The notes under the pieces: generated by a model | The model's input: only the letters and a program-made list of their open reading frames with translations | The model's database searches: none | Told to the model about the DNA's origin: nothing | Shown here: one piece after another, positions 9,958-18,440 of the stretch | Layout: each line of letters starts with the position of its first letter | Position numbering within the stretch: the stretch's first letter is position 1 | Source of the DNA: Bacteroidota bacterium | GTDB lineage: Bacteria > Bacteroidota > Bacteroidia > Chitinophagales > Chitinophagaceae | Reading direction: 5' to 3' | Assembly (NCBI GenBank): GCA_023417815.1 | Contig: JAEZEI010000051.1 | Location: forward strand, 97,910-161,909 | Length of the DNA stretch: 64,000 nucleotides | Program-made: the position numbers and the translations under genes

Positions 9958-11334
9958 TTATTGCATTTCGTAGCAGCCAATATCAGGCTGAGTTAAATTT
10001 CGGGCATTGCCGTCCAGGTCAAAAGGCCATGAGGTTGGCATCCCTGCATCAAGCGCGGGTGAAAAAGGACTCGTATGGAAATCAAAATACCGGTTCACAG
10101 CATCAATGCTGTCGAATTGTGGGTCAATATTTCTTATAGAATTATTGATAACCGCTTCCGGATCAGATGTGGCCTTATAGATGCAATTGTTCAGGGTGAG
10201 ATTGAAATTATTTCCCGCCCTGGATGTACTGATTTCATTTTCAACCATTCCACCTTCTCCCCAGAAAATTGAATTTGTAAATGTTGCATTTAAAGTCTCT
10301 ACTATTGGAACCCCGTTAATATTTAGGTGATCTGAAACATATACGCTGGACCTGGTATGTTCCATAAAATTGTTGGAATATGAAGCCATGGTGCAGTGTT
10401 CGATTAAATAATTACCACCCTGGAGGATGTTCAGGTTGGAGCCGCAATTTGATATCAAAGTGTTGCTTATAGAAACATTTGCATTTACAGCAACAATGCC
10501 TGCATCATAGCAATTATCGATCACGCACTGCTCAAGTGAAAGTTTGAAGGGCGAAGGGATCTTTCCTGCCACAGCAATGCCCTGGTATGCATTTAGAATA
10601 TTGCAGTATTTTAGGGATGATGTGCCGGAAGTATTGCGGAAAATAAGTCCTGCCCAGGTGCCCGGGAAATTGCGGTAAGGCTCATCCAGCCGGTTTCCCA
10701 AAAAACTGATACGCTGGGTTTCTGTACCGGTTGCATTAAGATTCCCATCAACTATGAACGAGGCGCGGGCATCCAGGTATATCCTGGAACCAGCCTGGAT
10801 ATTGAGCGTAGATGTAGTATCTATCCGTAACGATCCCAATATTACATAAGGCAGATTATTATTCCAGTTATTGATCCCGGTCAATACAGAATCCCTGATA
10901 AAGACAGCATTCTGGCCATATGACTCAAGCTGAACCAGCTTTACATTGCCATTATAATTTATTGATATGCTGTCCCGGATCACAAAGGGAAGAGTGGAAA
11001 TGGATGGGTCAATGGTCACTTTTACAAAAACATGTATGCTGTCCCGCGCTGCAATTTCCACCTGGCTTGCTTCGCTCAAAGGCATTCCATTTATATTTAT
11101 GGTGAATGAGGAGGCTGAACCTCCCTCAAGTTTTATTGAAGACAGGATGAGCCGCTCTTCGTTGGGATTATAGATCCTGAAACTTTGTGTGACTGAACCT
11201 AATGACGTAAAAACCGTATCGAATTTTATGGTATCGGATGAAGTGAAAAGGGCGGCAGACGAAGAAGTATTCACCCGGTCCTTTTTACAGGAAAACAGAA
11301 CCAATAGTGCTCCTATGATAATGAAAGGCCGCAT
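9958..11334 (-). CDS. Right-handed parallel beta-helix lipoprotein
   Basis: A 458-residue exported protein with a lipobox (LVLFSC, Cys16) followed by charged residues. An N-terminal Ig/beta-sandwich-like region (residues about 25-150) precedes a long stretch of short repeating strands (about 180-420: for example SSLKYCNILNAYQGIAV, FKLSLEQCVIDNCYDAGIV, ANVSISNTLISNCGSNL). This is the rung pattern of a right-handed beta-helix with 'inner' Asn/Cys ladders. The end, SPALDAGMPTSWPFDLDGNARNL, is typical of Bacteroidota pectate-lyase-fold proteins of unknown substrate. No catalytic triad is evident. It lies within the radA-to-gldA run. Confidence 0.75.
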   Translation of the reverse strand: MRPFIIIGALLVLFSCKKDRVNTSSSAALFTSSDTIKFDTVFTSLGSVTQSFRIYNPNEERLILSSIKLEGGSASSFTININGMPLSEASQVEIAARDSIHVFVKVTIDPSISTLPFVIRDSISINYNGNVKLVQLESYGQNAVFIRDSVLTGINNWNNNLPYVILGSLRIDTTSTLNIQAGSRIYLDARASFIVDGNLNATGTETQRISFLGNRLDEPYRNFPGTWAGLIFRNTSGTSSLKYCNILNAYQGIAVAGKIPSPFKLSLEQCVIDNCYDAGIVAVNANVSISNTLISNCGSNLNILQGGNYLIEHCTMASYSNNFMEHTRSSVYVSDHLNINGVPIVETLNATFTNSIFWGEGGMVENEISTSRAGNNFNLTLNNCIYKATSDPEAVINNSIRNIDPQFDSIDAVNRYFDFHTSPFSPALDAGMPTSWPFDLDGNARNLTQPDIGCYEMQ

Positions 11335-11348
11335 TAAACAAAGCTAAG

Positions 11349-12029
11349 TTATTTACTTGCATATGCTGCAGTGGCTATCAGCAGCGATGAAACTTCATTG
11401 GCCAGTTCCTTTCCGCATGCTTCCAGGGTTGCACCGGTGGTGATCACATCATCAATAAGAATAACTTTTTCCGAGGAAATACTTTTCTTGTCTTTCAGGG
11501 AAAATATACCATCTACGTTTTTCCATCTCTCGGTGCGATGTTTTTTTGTCTGGCTATCTGAGAATTTGTTTCTCACCACAGCGTTCTTGTTCACCTTTTG
11601 TCTGGTAACTGATGAAATTCCTTCACAGATAACCAGGGCCTGGTTATATCCTCTTTTATGTTCCTTTTTTGGATGAAGCGGCAGTGGAATTAACTGCCCG
11701 GCCTCTAGAAATGCTGGAGATTCCAATATGCTTTTTCCTATACATCTTCCCAGGAATAGTCCCGCTTCCCTGTTGTTCCGGTATTTAAGCTGGTGCAATA
11801 CAGACTGGATCACTTTATTTTTTTCAAAATAGAATTCAGAAAAGGCGGCTTTGATGTCGAGTCTACCTGAGAATATTCGTTCGATGATGTTGTTCCTGAG
11901 AGAGGCAAAATATGTATGCGGTAAGGAAGCGGTACATCTTGTACATAAAATGTCGGTAAATGCATGTTCGCTGCAAGTGAGGCAAATGGGAGGATAAAAT
12001 AGGTCTGCCAGGCTTTTAAGAAAAAACAT
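11349..12029 (-). CDS. ComF family phosphoribosyltransferase-like protein
   Basis: The 226-residue protein has the ComF layout. An N-terminal four-cysteine module (Cys16, Cys19, Cys29, Cys32) precedes a phosphoribosyltransferase-like domain ending in the PRPP loop VILIDDVITTGAT (about residues 189-201). HPKKEHKRGYNQALVICEGI is also characteristic. ComF acts in DNA uptake in naturally competent bacteria and its exact chemistry is not settled. It follows radA by 41 bp, and radA-like genes are also linked to competence and recombination, so a common theme is plausible but unproven. Confidence 0.88.
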   Translation of the reverse strand: MFFLKSLADLFYPPICLTCSEHAFTDILCTRCTASLPHTYFASLRNNIIERIFSGRLDIKAAFSEFYFEKNKVIQSVLHQLKYRNNREAGLFLGRCIGKSILESPAFLEAGQLIPLPLHPKKEHKRGYNQALVICEGISSVTRQKVNKNAVVRNKFSDSQTKKHRTERWKNVDGIFSLKDKKSISSEKVILIDDVITTGATLEACGKELANEVSSLLIATAAYASK

Positions 12030-12070
12030 CCTGCAAGACTATTCTAAATTGAAAATCCCAAAAAGGTACT

Positions 12071-13429
12071 TTATGGGTTAAACAGCAATTGATAGATCTC
12101 TTCAACTTTTCCGGCGGTGATGATCTGGATCCCCCTCTTGCTGTTGATCCTTGAATTGTGTTTGCTTATCACGATCTTGTCAAATCCAAGTTTTTCAGCT
12201 TCAGCAATTCTTTGTTCCACCCTGTTAACTGCCCTGATCTCTCCACTTAACCCAACTTCCCCTGCAAAACATGTGTGACGGGGAAGCGGCACGTCCTCAT
12301 AACTGCTGAGCAAGGCGCAAACAATTGCCAGGTCAATGGAAGGGTCTTCAACCTTTAAGCCCCCGGCTATGTTAATGAATACATCCTTCACCCCGAAATG
12401 AAAGCCGCCTCGTTTCTCTAGAACAGCAAGCAGTAATTGCAATCTTCGCAGGTCGAATCCACTAACTGTTCTCTGTGGAGTACCATAAACGCTTTGCGTA
12501 ACGAGGGCCTGGGTTTCGATCAGGAGTGGTCTTATGCCTTCCATCGAGGCGGCAATTGCAATTCCGCTAAGCTGTTCTTCTTTATTGCTGATAAGTATTT
12601 CGCTGGGATTGCTGACCACCCTCATTCCTTCAGATGTCATTTCATATATACCAAGTTCGGATGTAGATCCAAACCTGTTTTTCAGGGTCCGGAGAATTCT
12701 GTATGTATAATGCCTGTCGCCCTCAAATTGAAGCACGGTATCCACCATGTGCTCCAGTATCTTGGGTCCGGCAATGTTTCCATCCTTTGTAATATGACCG
12801 ATAATAAAAACCGGCGTGTTGGATTCCTTTGCAAACCTTTGGAATTCGGCCGCGCATTCCCTGATCTGGCTAACGCTGCCGGCTGAAGATTCCACGAAAG
12901 GAGATTGTAAAGTTTGTATACTATCTACTATAACCAGGTGTGGTTTTACTTTTTTGATCTCCTGAAATATTGCCTGGGTATTTGTTTCTGTTAACAGGAA
13001 GAAGGAGTCATTCATGATCTTCATCCTGTTCGCACGCATTTTTATCTGCTGCGCACTTTCTTCCCCGCTTATGTATAGTGAGGTGATATCTTTTAAACCT
13101 AAAGCAGCTTGCAGAAAAAGGGTACTTTTTCCAATTCCCGGTTCACCGGCAACCAAAACAAGACTTCCTGAAACAATTCCACCGCCCAATGTTCTGTTCA
13201 ACTCAGGATCATTCGTTAGTATTCTTTTTTCTTCTGCACTTTCTATCTCACCCAGCGAAACCGATCTTGATCTATCTCCGTCATTCCAGATTTGTTTTTT
13301 GTCTACGCTTTTGGTTATCACTTCCTCAACGAATGTATTCCATTGGTTACACGATGGACATTTTCCCACCCACTTTGCGCTTTCATGTCCACACGATTGG
13401 CAAAAGAAAGCGGTTTTTATTTTACTCAT
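12071..13429 (-). CDS. radA: DNA repair protein RadA (Sms)
   Basis: A 452-residue RadA of normal length. The zinc finger has Cys10/13 and Cys24/27, and the RecA-like ATPase core has the P-loop GEPGIGKST (Lys101). The RadA-specific KNRFGST motif is at residues 250-256, followed by a Lon-protease-like C-terminal domain (about 280-450) without a catalytic Ser-Lys dyad that I can see. RadA is a DnaB-like branch-migration helicase acting in recombination. It is the first gene of the leftward run. Its 5' side holds a hairpin with a T-rich tail at 13514-13541. Confidence 0.95.
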   Translation of the reverse strand: MSKIKTAFFCQSCGHESAKWVGKCPSCNQWNTFVEEVITKSVDKKQIWNDGDRSRSVSLGEIESAEEKRILTNDPELNRTLGGGIVSGSLVLVAGEPGIGKSTLFLQAALGLKDITSLYISGEESAQQIKMRANRMKIMNDSFFLLTETNTQAIFQEIKKVKPHLVIVDSIQTLQSPFVESSAGSVSQIRECAAEFQRFAKESNTPVFIIGHITKDGNIAGPKILEHMVDTVLQFEGDRHYTYRILRTLKNRFGSTSELGIYEMTSEGMRVVSNPSEILISNKEEQLSGIAIAASMEGIRPLLIETQALVTQSVYGTPQRTVSGFDLRRLQLLLAVLEKRGGFHFGVKDVFINIAGGLKVEDPSIDLAIVCALLSSYEDVPLPRHTCFAGEVGLSGEIRAVNRVEQRIAEAEKLGFDKIVISKHNSRINSKRGIQIITAGKVEEIYQLLFNP

Positions 13430-13513
13430 GAAACTAAATGATCTAAAAAAGAGAAGTAAAGATTCAAAAAAGCGAAGAGGAAAAAAATTGTTTTAAGGGT
13501 AAACTAAAAAGTA

Positions 13514-13541
13514 AAAGGGTCAACATTTCTGCTGACCCTTT
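13514..13541 (-). terminator. Terminator-like hairpin upstream of radA
   Basis: Perfect 9-bp arms AAAGGGTCA (13514-13522) and TGACCCTTT (13533-13541) with a 10-nt loop. Reading leftward it is followed by a U-rich stretch (TTACTTTTTAGTTT), so it looks like an intrinsic terminator on the minus strand. No gene ends there; it sits about 85 bp before radA. It could attenuate radA or end a short leader RNA. Confidence 0.5.
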
Positions 13542-13760
13542 GTACTTACTAACCCATTAAATTCTATTGCTAAATTACAAATTGAGCCCACATAAAAAAA
13601 TATATTTTTCGCCTTGTGAATAAAAATATTTCATGGCAGCGATGCTGAAAAATACACTAAAGGTAATTATATTAAATTGAAAATCAATAACATATATCCA
13701 TTCAATTTATCAAATAGTCTTTTCCCGCCCATACAAATTAAGAATAGCTGAATATATTTA

Positions 13761-13792
13761 TTTGGTTTATAAAATAAACTATTTTACGTTTG
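13761..13792 (+). promoter_or_regulatory. Promoter of the TonB-dependent receptor operon
   Basis: TTTG at 13761-13764 and TACGTTTG at 13785-13792 with a 20-bp spacer is an exact match to the Bacteroidota housekeeping promoter TTTG-N19..21-TAnnTTTG. The receptor ATG is 16 bp further on, giving a very short leader. Confidence 0.75.
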
Positions 13793-13808
13793 AGATAAAT
13801 TTACCAGA

Positions 13809-16064
13809 ATGCGAAATGGGCTCTTACTTTTGTTTTTGGCCTGTGGATTCCCCGGGATCAGCCAGGTGTTTATTACGGGGGAAATCACTGGTGCTAAAGG
13901 TCAATCGTTAGCCGGTGTAAGCATCACCTTGAGGGGGACATATGATGGAGGGACTACTGATTCGGCTGGAAGATATTCAATAGAAACCTTTGAATCAGGA
14001 AGTCACGTATTAGATATTTCTTTCACAGGTTATCGTACAGTGGAGAAGGAAATAGAACTTTCAGGCCGCAACCTGGTCCAGGATATACAATTGAAAGAAA
14101 TGATCACCGAACTGAAGGCAGTGGTGATATCAGCGGGTACTTTTGAAGCCGGGGATAAGAAGAAAGGAACCGTTTTGTCAGCACTCGATATTGTTACCAC
14201 CGCAAGTGCCAATGGGGATATAACAGAAGCGATAAAAAGCTTACCTGGGGCACAGCAGGTGGGTGAAAGTGAAGGACTATTCGTTCGGGGAGGTACGGCC
14301 GCTGAAAGCGGGATATATATAGACGGTAATCTTGTAAATAACTTTTTTTACAGCAGTATGCCCGGCCTCGCTTCCAGGGGAAGGTTCAATCCATTTCTTT
14401 TTAAAGGCACCATTTTCAGCTCAGGGGGATATTCTGCACTATACGGGCAGGCCCTTTCCTCGGTCCTTTTGCTGGAATCGAAGGATTTGCCCGAACGAAC
14501 CCAGGCGGATATTTCAGTTTCTGTAATTGGGGTCGGGGGTGGAATTCAAAAATTATCGAAGGATAAAAGATCATCCTGGGGCGCGACATATAATTATGCT
14601 AACCTCTGGCCGGCTTTCAACATTATTCCTCAAAACCAGGAATTCCATGATGTACCTGTATATCACCAGGGCGACCTTAACTACCGGAGGAGAACAAAGA
14701 ATGGGTTCTTGAAATATTACGGGTATTTCAACTGGAACAAGCTTGGTTTTAGGGCAGAAGACCTGGACTCAGCTTTGCTGAAGAATGAGTTCAATCTTGC
14801 AAATATTAATTCCTACCATAATTTTTCCTACCGGGGAAATCTTGGAAAAGGTTGGAAGATCAATCCTTCCTTCAGTTTTTCCAGTAACCGGGATGATATT
14901 TTCAACAGGCTTTTAGAATCTGATAATACGAAAGCAGGTTTTTTCTCTCCAGAAGGCTACATGGATAAGAATTTTGACGTGGATTCAAGGGAAACAAGCA
15001 TGCAGGCCAGATTTGTCATGGACAAACGATTAAAAGGACTGAATATTCTTAGGTTCGGCGGTGAACAATTTTTCCGGAACAATAAAATTTTGTTCACTTC
15101 ATGGGATGGCCAGGAGTTTAACCAGTTGTACGACCAGGACCTTACGGCAATTTTTGCAGAAACGGATATCTATATCACTAACTCGCTAACTGCAAAAACC
15201 GGTTTAAGAAGTGAATATTCATCTGTTTTGCATCAATGGAACCATGCTCCAAGAGTCTCTTTAGCCTATAAGACGGGAGAAAATAGCCAGGCATCATTTG
15301 CATACGGAATTTTTTACCAGGACCCAGGCAAAGGGCTGATACCCGTTGAAGATTTCATAGGGTCATCTAAAGCTACACATTATATTGCTCAATACATGAA
15401 GATCAGTTCCGGCAGGATATTAAGAGTAGAGGCATACTATAAGGACTACAATAACCTTTATAAGACAGGCACAGGCAACAATGGAAGAAGCGTTGCAATT
15501 TCAAATAATGGCCATGGTTATGCAAAAGGAATTGAATTATTCTGGCGCGATAAGACAAGCATAAAGAACCTGGATTATTGGATCTCATACAGCTTTCTCG
15601 ATACAAGACGAGATCATCTGAACTTCCCGGGAATAATGGAGCCATCGTTTGCTGCAAGGCATACGGCTGCAATAGTGGTTAAGAAATTCCATTTGCCATG
15701 GAAATTGGGTATCAATGGCAGTTATAATATTGCTTCGGGGAGACCTTATTACAACTTAAGGTATAATAGTCTTGAGAATAAATATTCAGTGGAAGAAAGC
15801 GGAAGAACAATCCCTTACCAGAATATCAGTTTAAGTCTGAACTATATCCCAACACTTGGAAAACAGGATGCAAAATCATTTGTGGTCTGGGTTTTATCTG
15901 TTTCCAATGTGCTGAACCAGAAGCAAGTGTTCGGATATAATTTCGGCCCAATAACAAACAGGAGGTCAGAGATCCTTCCTGGTTCAAGAAGTTTTGTTTT
16001 CCTTGGCTGTTTCCTGAGTTTTGGAATTGACCGTACCCAGGATGCAATTAATAATAACCTTTAA
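13809..16064 (+). CDS. TonB-dependent receptor with carboxypeptidase-regulatory-like domain
   Basis: A 751-residue outer-membrane receptor with a signal peptide (residues 1-18). Its CarboxypepD_reg-like beta-sandwich (about 22-95: ITGEITGAKGQSLAGVSITL and DSAGRYSI) is typical of Bacteroidota receptors. The plug domain (about 105-215) has EGLFVRGGTAAESGIYIDGN, and a 22-strand-type barrel follows, ending in SFVFLGCFLSFGI. It is shorter than SusC-type proteins and has no SusD partner, so glycan import is unlikely; metal-chelate, peptide or another small ligand is possible. It is the first gene of a six-gene operon and has an excellent promoter 16 bp upstream. Confidence 0.88.
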   Translation: MRNGLLLLFLACGFPGISQVFITGEITGAKGQSLAGVSITLRGTYDGGTTDSAGRYSIETFESGSHVLDISFTGYRTVEKEIELSGRNLVQDIQLKEMITELKAVVISAGTFEAGDKKKGTVLSALDIVTTASANGDITEAIKSLPGAQQVGESEGLFVRGGTAAESGIYIDGNLVNNFFYSSMPGLASRGRFNPFLFKGTIFSSGGYSALYGQALSSVLLLESKDLPERTQADISVSVIGVGGGIQKLSKDKRSSWGATYNYANLWPAFNIIPQNQEFHDVPVYHQGDLNYRRRTKNGFLKYYGYFNWNKLGFRAEDLDSALLKNEFNLANINSYHNFSYRGNLGKGWKINPSFSFSSNRDDIFNRLLESDNTKAGFFSPEGYMDKNFDVDSRETSMQARFVMDKRLKGLNILRFGGEQFFRNNKILFTSWDGQEFNQLYDQDLTAIFAETDIYITNSLTAKTGLRSEYSSVLHQWNHAPRVSLAYKTGENSQASFAYGIFYQDPGKGLIPVEDFIGSSKATHYIAQYMKISSGRILRVEAYYKDYNNLYKTGTGNNGRSVAISNNGHGYAKGIELFWRDKTSIKNLDYWISYSFLDTRRDHLNFPGIMEPSFAARHTAAIVVKKFHLPWKLGINGSYNIASGRPYYNLRYNSLENKYSVEESGRTIPYQNISLSLNYIPTLGKQDAKSFVVWVLSVSNVLNQKQVFGYNFGPITNRRSEILPGSRSFVFLGCFLSFGIDRTQDAINNNL

Positions 16065-16074
16065 ACCTGATCTG

Positions 16075-16344
16075 ATGCAATCAAACGACGACAAACTCTG
16101 GATGATCGCACGCAAGCGTGCATCATTTAAAGGACATGCATTTGTTTATTTGGCCATCAATGTATTTATGTGGATCATGTGGTTCGTTAACGACAATGAA
16201 TCATATAATTACGGCATACCCTGGCCTGTGTACACCACCGTTGGTTGGGGTCTTGGATTATTCTTCCATGGACTAAGTGCATATACCGGGGGATCCTCTC
16301 TTGAAGAAAAGGAATTTCAAAAACTAAAAGACAAAAACAAATAA
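16075..16344 (+). CDS. 2TM domain-containing small membrane protein
   Basis: An 89-residue protein starting at the ATG at 16075, 10 bp after the receptor stop; upstream in-frame starts would overlap the receptor. It has a short basic N-terminus, two membrane helices (about residues 21-37 and 48-65) and a charged C-terminal tail. The pattern KRASFKGHAFVYLAINVF, then PWPVYTTVGWGLGLFFHG, matches the '2TM domain' family that is widespread in Bacteroidota, often next to LytTR or winged-helix regulators. Its function is not known. It is part of the receptor operon. Confidence 0.75.
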   Translation: MQSNDDKLWMIARKRASFKGHAFVYLAINVFMWIMWFVNDNESYNYGIPWPVYTTVGWGLGLFFHGLSAYTGGSSLEEKEFQKLKDKNK

Positions 16345-16345
16345 T

Positions 16346-16978
16346 ATGAAAAGTTTACTGGTGTCATTCTTCCTTATACTTTCCATCTATTCTTCTGCGC
16401 AGGGAAAATATGAGAATGCGATGCTGGCCGCTCTTAAACAATCAGATTCAACGGTATCACAATCTGAACTGCTCTCGTTAAGCAATCGATTTGAAAGGAT
16501 TGCCATGGCAGAAAAGGATAAATGGCTTCCATATTACTATGCTGCTATGATGCATGTCAGATATGTGTTCTCGCTCGAGGATAAAAGCCAGGCAGATATA
16601 TTGATAGATAAGGCTGAACAACTTGCAATGAAAGCTGATTCCCTTTCACCGGCCAATTCAGAGATCAGTTGTTTGAAGAGTATGATCGCATCATGCCGAT
16701 TAGTGGTTGACCCGATGAACAGGTATATGACTTTTGGCACGGTGAGTTCCCGTGAATTAGATAATGCTATTTCGCAGGATCCCTTCAATCCACGTCCCCA
16801 TTTACTTAGAGGACAGGGAATACGATTCACGCCTGAACAATTTGGCGGTGGATGTGCAAATGCAATTTCACATCTTGAAACCGCATATTCGAAATTCAAC
16901 GAGTTTAAGCCCCAGAGTGAGTTGCATCCTTCCTGGGGGTTAAATATCACCCGGGACCTGATAAAAGACTGTAAATAA
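16346..16978 (+). CDS. Secreted helical (TPR-like) protein of unknown function
   Basis: A 210-residue protein with a signal peptide (residues 1-19, cleavage near SSAQG) and an otherwise helical, soluble sequence. Segments such as WLPYYYAAMMHVRYVF, LIDKAEQLAMKADSL and NPRPHLLRGQGIRF, with ...AISHLETAYSKF, have the spacing of tetratricopeptide-like helix pairs, although no canonical TPR consensus is clear. It starts 1 bp after the 2TM gene and precedes the membrane-protein pair by 5 bp, so it is surely co-transcribed. A periplasmic adaptor role is only a guess. Confidence 0.65.
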   Translation: MKSLLVSFFLILSIYSSAQGKYENAMLAALKQSDSTVSQSELLSLSNRFERIAMAEKDKWLPYYYAAMMHVRYVFSLEDKSQADILIDKAEQLAMKADSLSPANSEISCLKSMIASCRLVVDPMNRYMTFGTVSSRELDNAISQDPFNPRPHLLRGQGIRFTPEQFGGGCANAISHLETAYSKFNEFKPQSELHPSWGLNITRDLIKDCK

Positions 16979-16983
16979 TTATT

Positions 16984-17553
16984 ATGAACCAGGATATTAA
17001 TGATGCCCGGACCAGCCTGAATATAATCAGTGAGATGATAGGTAAGGCCAGGGTGAACATTGCCTCGGGGGCAAAATATTTTCTTCTTTGGGGATGGGCG
17101 GCTTTTGCATGTTGTATTGCACAATTTATTCTTCAACGTTACAATATTCAAAATTCCTATATGGTTTGGATGGCTATGCCTTTATGTGCAATCATCAGCA
17201 TTATTATGGCGAGAAACGATGAACGTAAGGCAACGGTACGAACCTTTATTGAAGACAGTATGAGAATGCTATGGACCGGCCTCGGTATCTCTTTTGCAAT
17301 TCTTGCAGTCATTTTTATTAAATCTGGTTGGGAATTCAGCATGCCATTCTATATCCTGATATATTCCACCGGCACTTTTATTTCGGGCCGGCTATTAAGA
17401 TTTTCCCCCCTGGTAATAGGTGGGATTATAAGTTACGTAATTTGTCTTGCAAGCATCTGGTCTAATATAGAATACCATTCGCTATTGGGGGCTGTATCAC
17501 TTTTGGCTTCTTATATAATCCCTGGACACCTGCTAAAAAAAATTAAGGATTGA
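16984..17553 (+). CDS. Multi-pass membrane protein of unknown function (paralogue 1)
   Basis: A 189-residue integral membrane protein with a short soluble N-terminus (SLNIISEMIGKARVNI) and about five or six membrane helices. It ends with the motif IIPGHLLKKIKD. It is clearly paralogous to the next gene: both have I..MIG.AR near residue 20, a G..W.WG..F first helix, a central RFSPLVIGGII / RFRPLIIGAII segment and a terminal Y-IIPG-LL-K. I do not recognise a named family. The stop overlaps the next start by one base, so the two are probably made in equal amounts and may form a heteromer. Confidence 0.7.
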   Translation: MNQDINDARTSLNIISEMIGKARVNIASGAKYFLLWGWAAFACCIAQFILQRYNIQNSYMVWMAMPLCAIISIIMARNDERKATVRTFIEDSMRMLWTGLGISFAILAVIFIKSGWEFSMPFYILIYSTGTFISGRLLRFSPLVIGGIISYVICLASIWSNIEYHSLLGAVSLLASYIIPGHLLKKIKD

Positions 17554-18158
17554 TGGAAACAACTCAGGATAATCTCTCTCACAATGATAGCATGCTGATC
17601 ATTCAGAAAATGATCGGCAGCGCCCGTAATTCTTTCACGGATAATGGAACCGGCTGGCTTATTTGGGGCTCAATGATATTTGTTGCATCAATTTCCACAT
17701 TCTTCCTGATAGAATTTGAAATACAACCTACATTTCTTGCCTGGAACATCTTTGGCCTTATTTCCATCATATTGTTGACGGTGCAGGTATTCAGACCTAC
17801 TAAAAGAAAAGTGGTAACCTATACAGAGGAAGTGCTATCCTATGTAGAGAAAGCATTTATCATTTGCCTCTTTATCGTGATATTTTCGATGAATGTTTCG
17901 GTAAGTCCTAATGATGGTTTTGGCTTCCTGCTTATGCTATACGGATTTTTAATGTTGGCGCAGGGAGGTGCACTTCGTTTCCGGCCATTGATCATAGGCG
18001 CTATAATAAACTGGCTTGGCGCATTAGCGATCTTCCTGAACAGGGATTTTCAATATGATATGCTTATAAGCGCAGCTGCAGTTTTTGCAGGTTATATAAT
18101 TCCGGGATTGCTTTTAAGAAAGGCGACCCGTGCTAACCGGTTGAATGATGGAATTTAA
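17553..18158 (+). CDS. Multi-pass membrane protein of unknown function (paralogue 2)
   Basis: A 201-residue integral membrane protein, starting at the ATG at 17553 (TGATG overlap with the preceding stop). It has a 30-residue soluble start with MLIIQKMIGSARNSF, then about five to six membrane helices and the end AGYIIPGLLLRKATR. It shares the full layout of the preceding protein. The next gene, a winged-helix regulator, begins inside its last five codons, which suggests tight translational coupling of the regulator to this membrane pair. Confidence 0.7.
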   Translation: METTQDNLSHNDSMLIIQKMIGSARNSFTDNGTGWLIWGSMIFVASISTFFLIEFEIQPTFLAWNIFGLISIILLTVQVFRPTKRKVVTYTEEVLSYVEKAFIICLFIVIFSMNVSVSPNDGFGFLLMLYGFLMLAQGGALRFRPLIIGAIINWLGALAIFLNRDFQYDMLISAAAVFAGYIIPGLLLRKATRANRLNDGI

Positions 18159-18432
18159 GGACCTGGATCCAATATTACACTCCCAACTTAGGCTTGCTGT
18201 GATAAGCCTGCTTATCGGTGTTAAGGAAGCGGAGTTCACCTTCATACGGGCAAAGACCAATTCCACGGCAGGAAACCTGAGCGTTCAATTGAATAAGTTG
18301 AAGGATGCTGGTTATATAGAGATAACTAAAACTTTTAAGGAAAACTATCCCCAAACTCTTTGCAAGATCACTAAGAAGGGAGTTGATGCCTTTGAGAATT
18401 ATGTTGCGGCCTTGCGAACTTATTTGAAATGA
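18145..18432 (+). CDS. Winged-helix transcriptional regulator (HTH_34/MarR-like, small)
   Basis: A 95-residue DNA-binding protein consisting only of a winged helix. DPILHSQLRLAVISLL leads into the fold, EFTFIRAKTNSTAGNLSVQL is the helix-turn-helix, and LKDAGYIEITKTF with LCKITKKGVDAFE forms the wing. This matches the 'winged helix DNA-binding' family often found with membrane proteins in Bacteroidota. There is no ligand domain, so sensing may rely on a partner. The start overlaps the end of the preceding gene by 14 bp; a second ATG follows one codon later. It is the last gene of the receptor operon and may autoregulate it. Confidence 0.82.
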   Translation: MMEFKDLDPILHSQLRLAVISLLIGVKEAEFTFIRAKTNSTAGNLSVQLNKLKDAGYIEITKTFKENYPQTLCKITKKGVDAFENYVAALRTYLK

Positions 18433-18440
18433 TTTTGAGA

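Larger units (their letters stand above)
13430..13808. other. Divergent intergenic region between radA and the TonB-receptor operon
   Basis: About 380 bp of very AT-rich sequence without a plausible gene. It holds a 9-bp stem hairpin near the radA side and a strong TTTG-N20-TAnnTTTG promoter on the receptor side. I saw no riboswitch-like conserved elements. Confidence 0.6.

Noticed and set aside
13560..13800. Structured RNA gene in the radA/receptor intergenic region
   Set aside because: Sequence is too AT-rich and lacks paired arms other than the listed hairpin.
16537..17151. Leftward 204-codon frame across two operon genes
   Set aside because: Antisense to two real co-directional genes; no recognisable domain.
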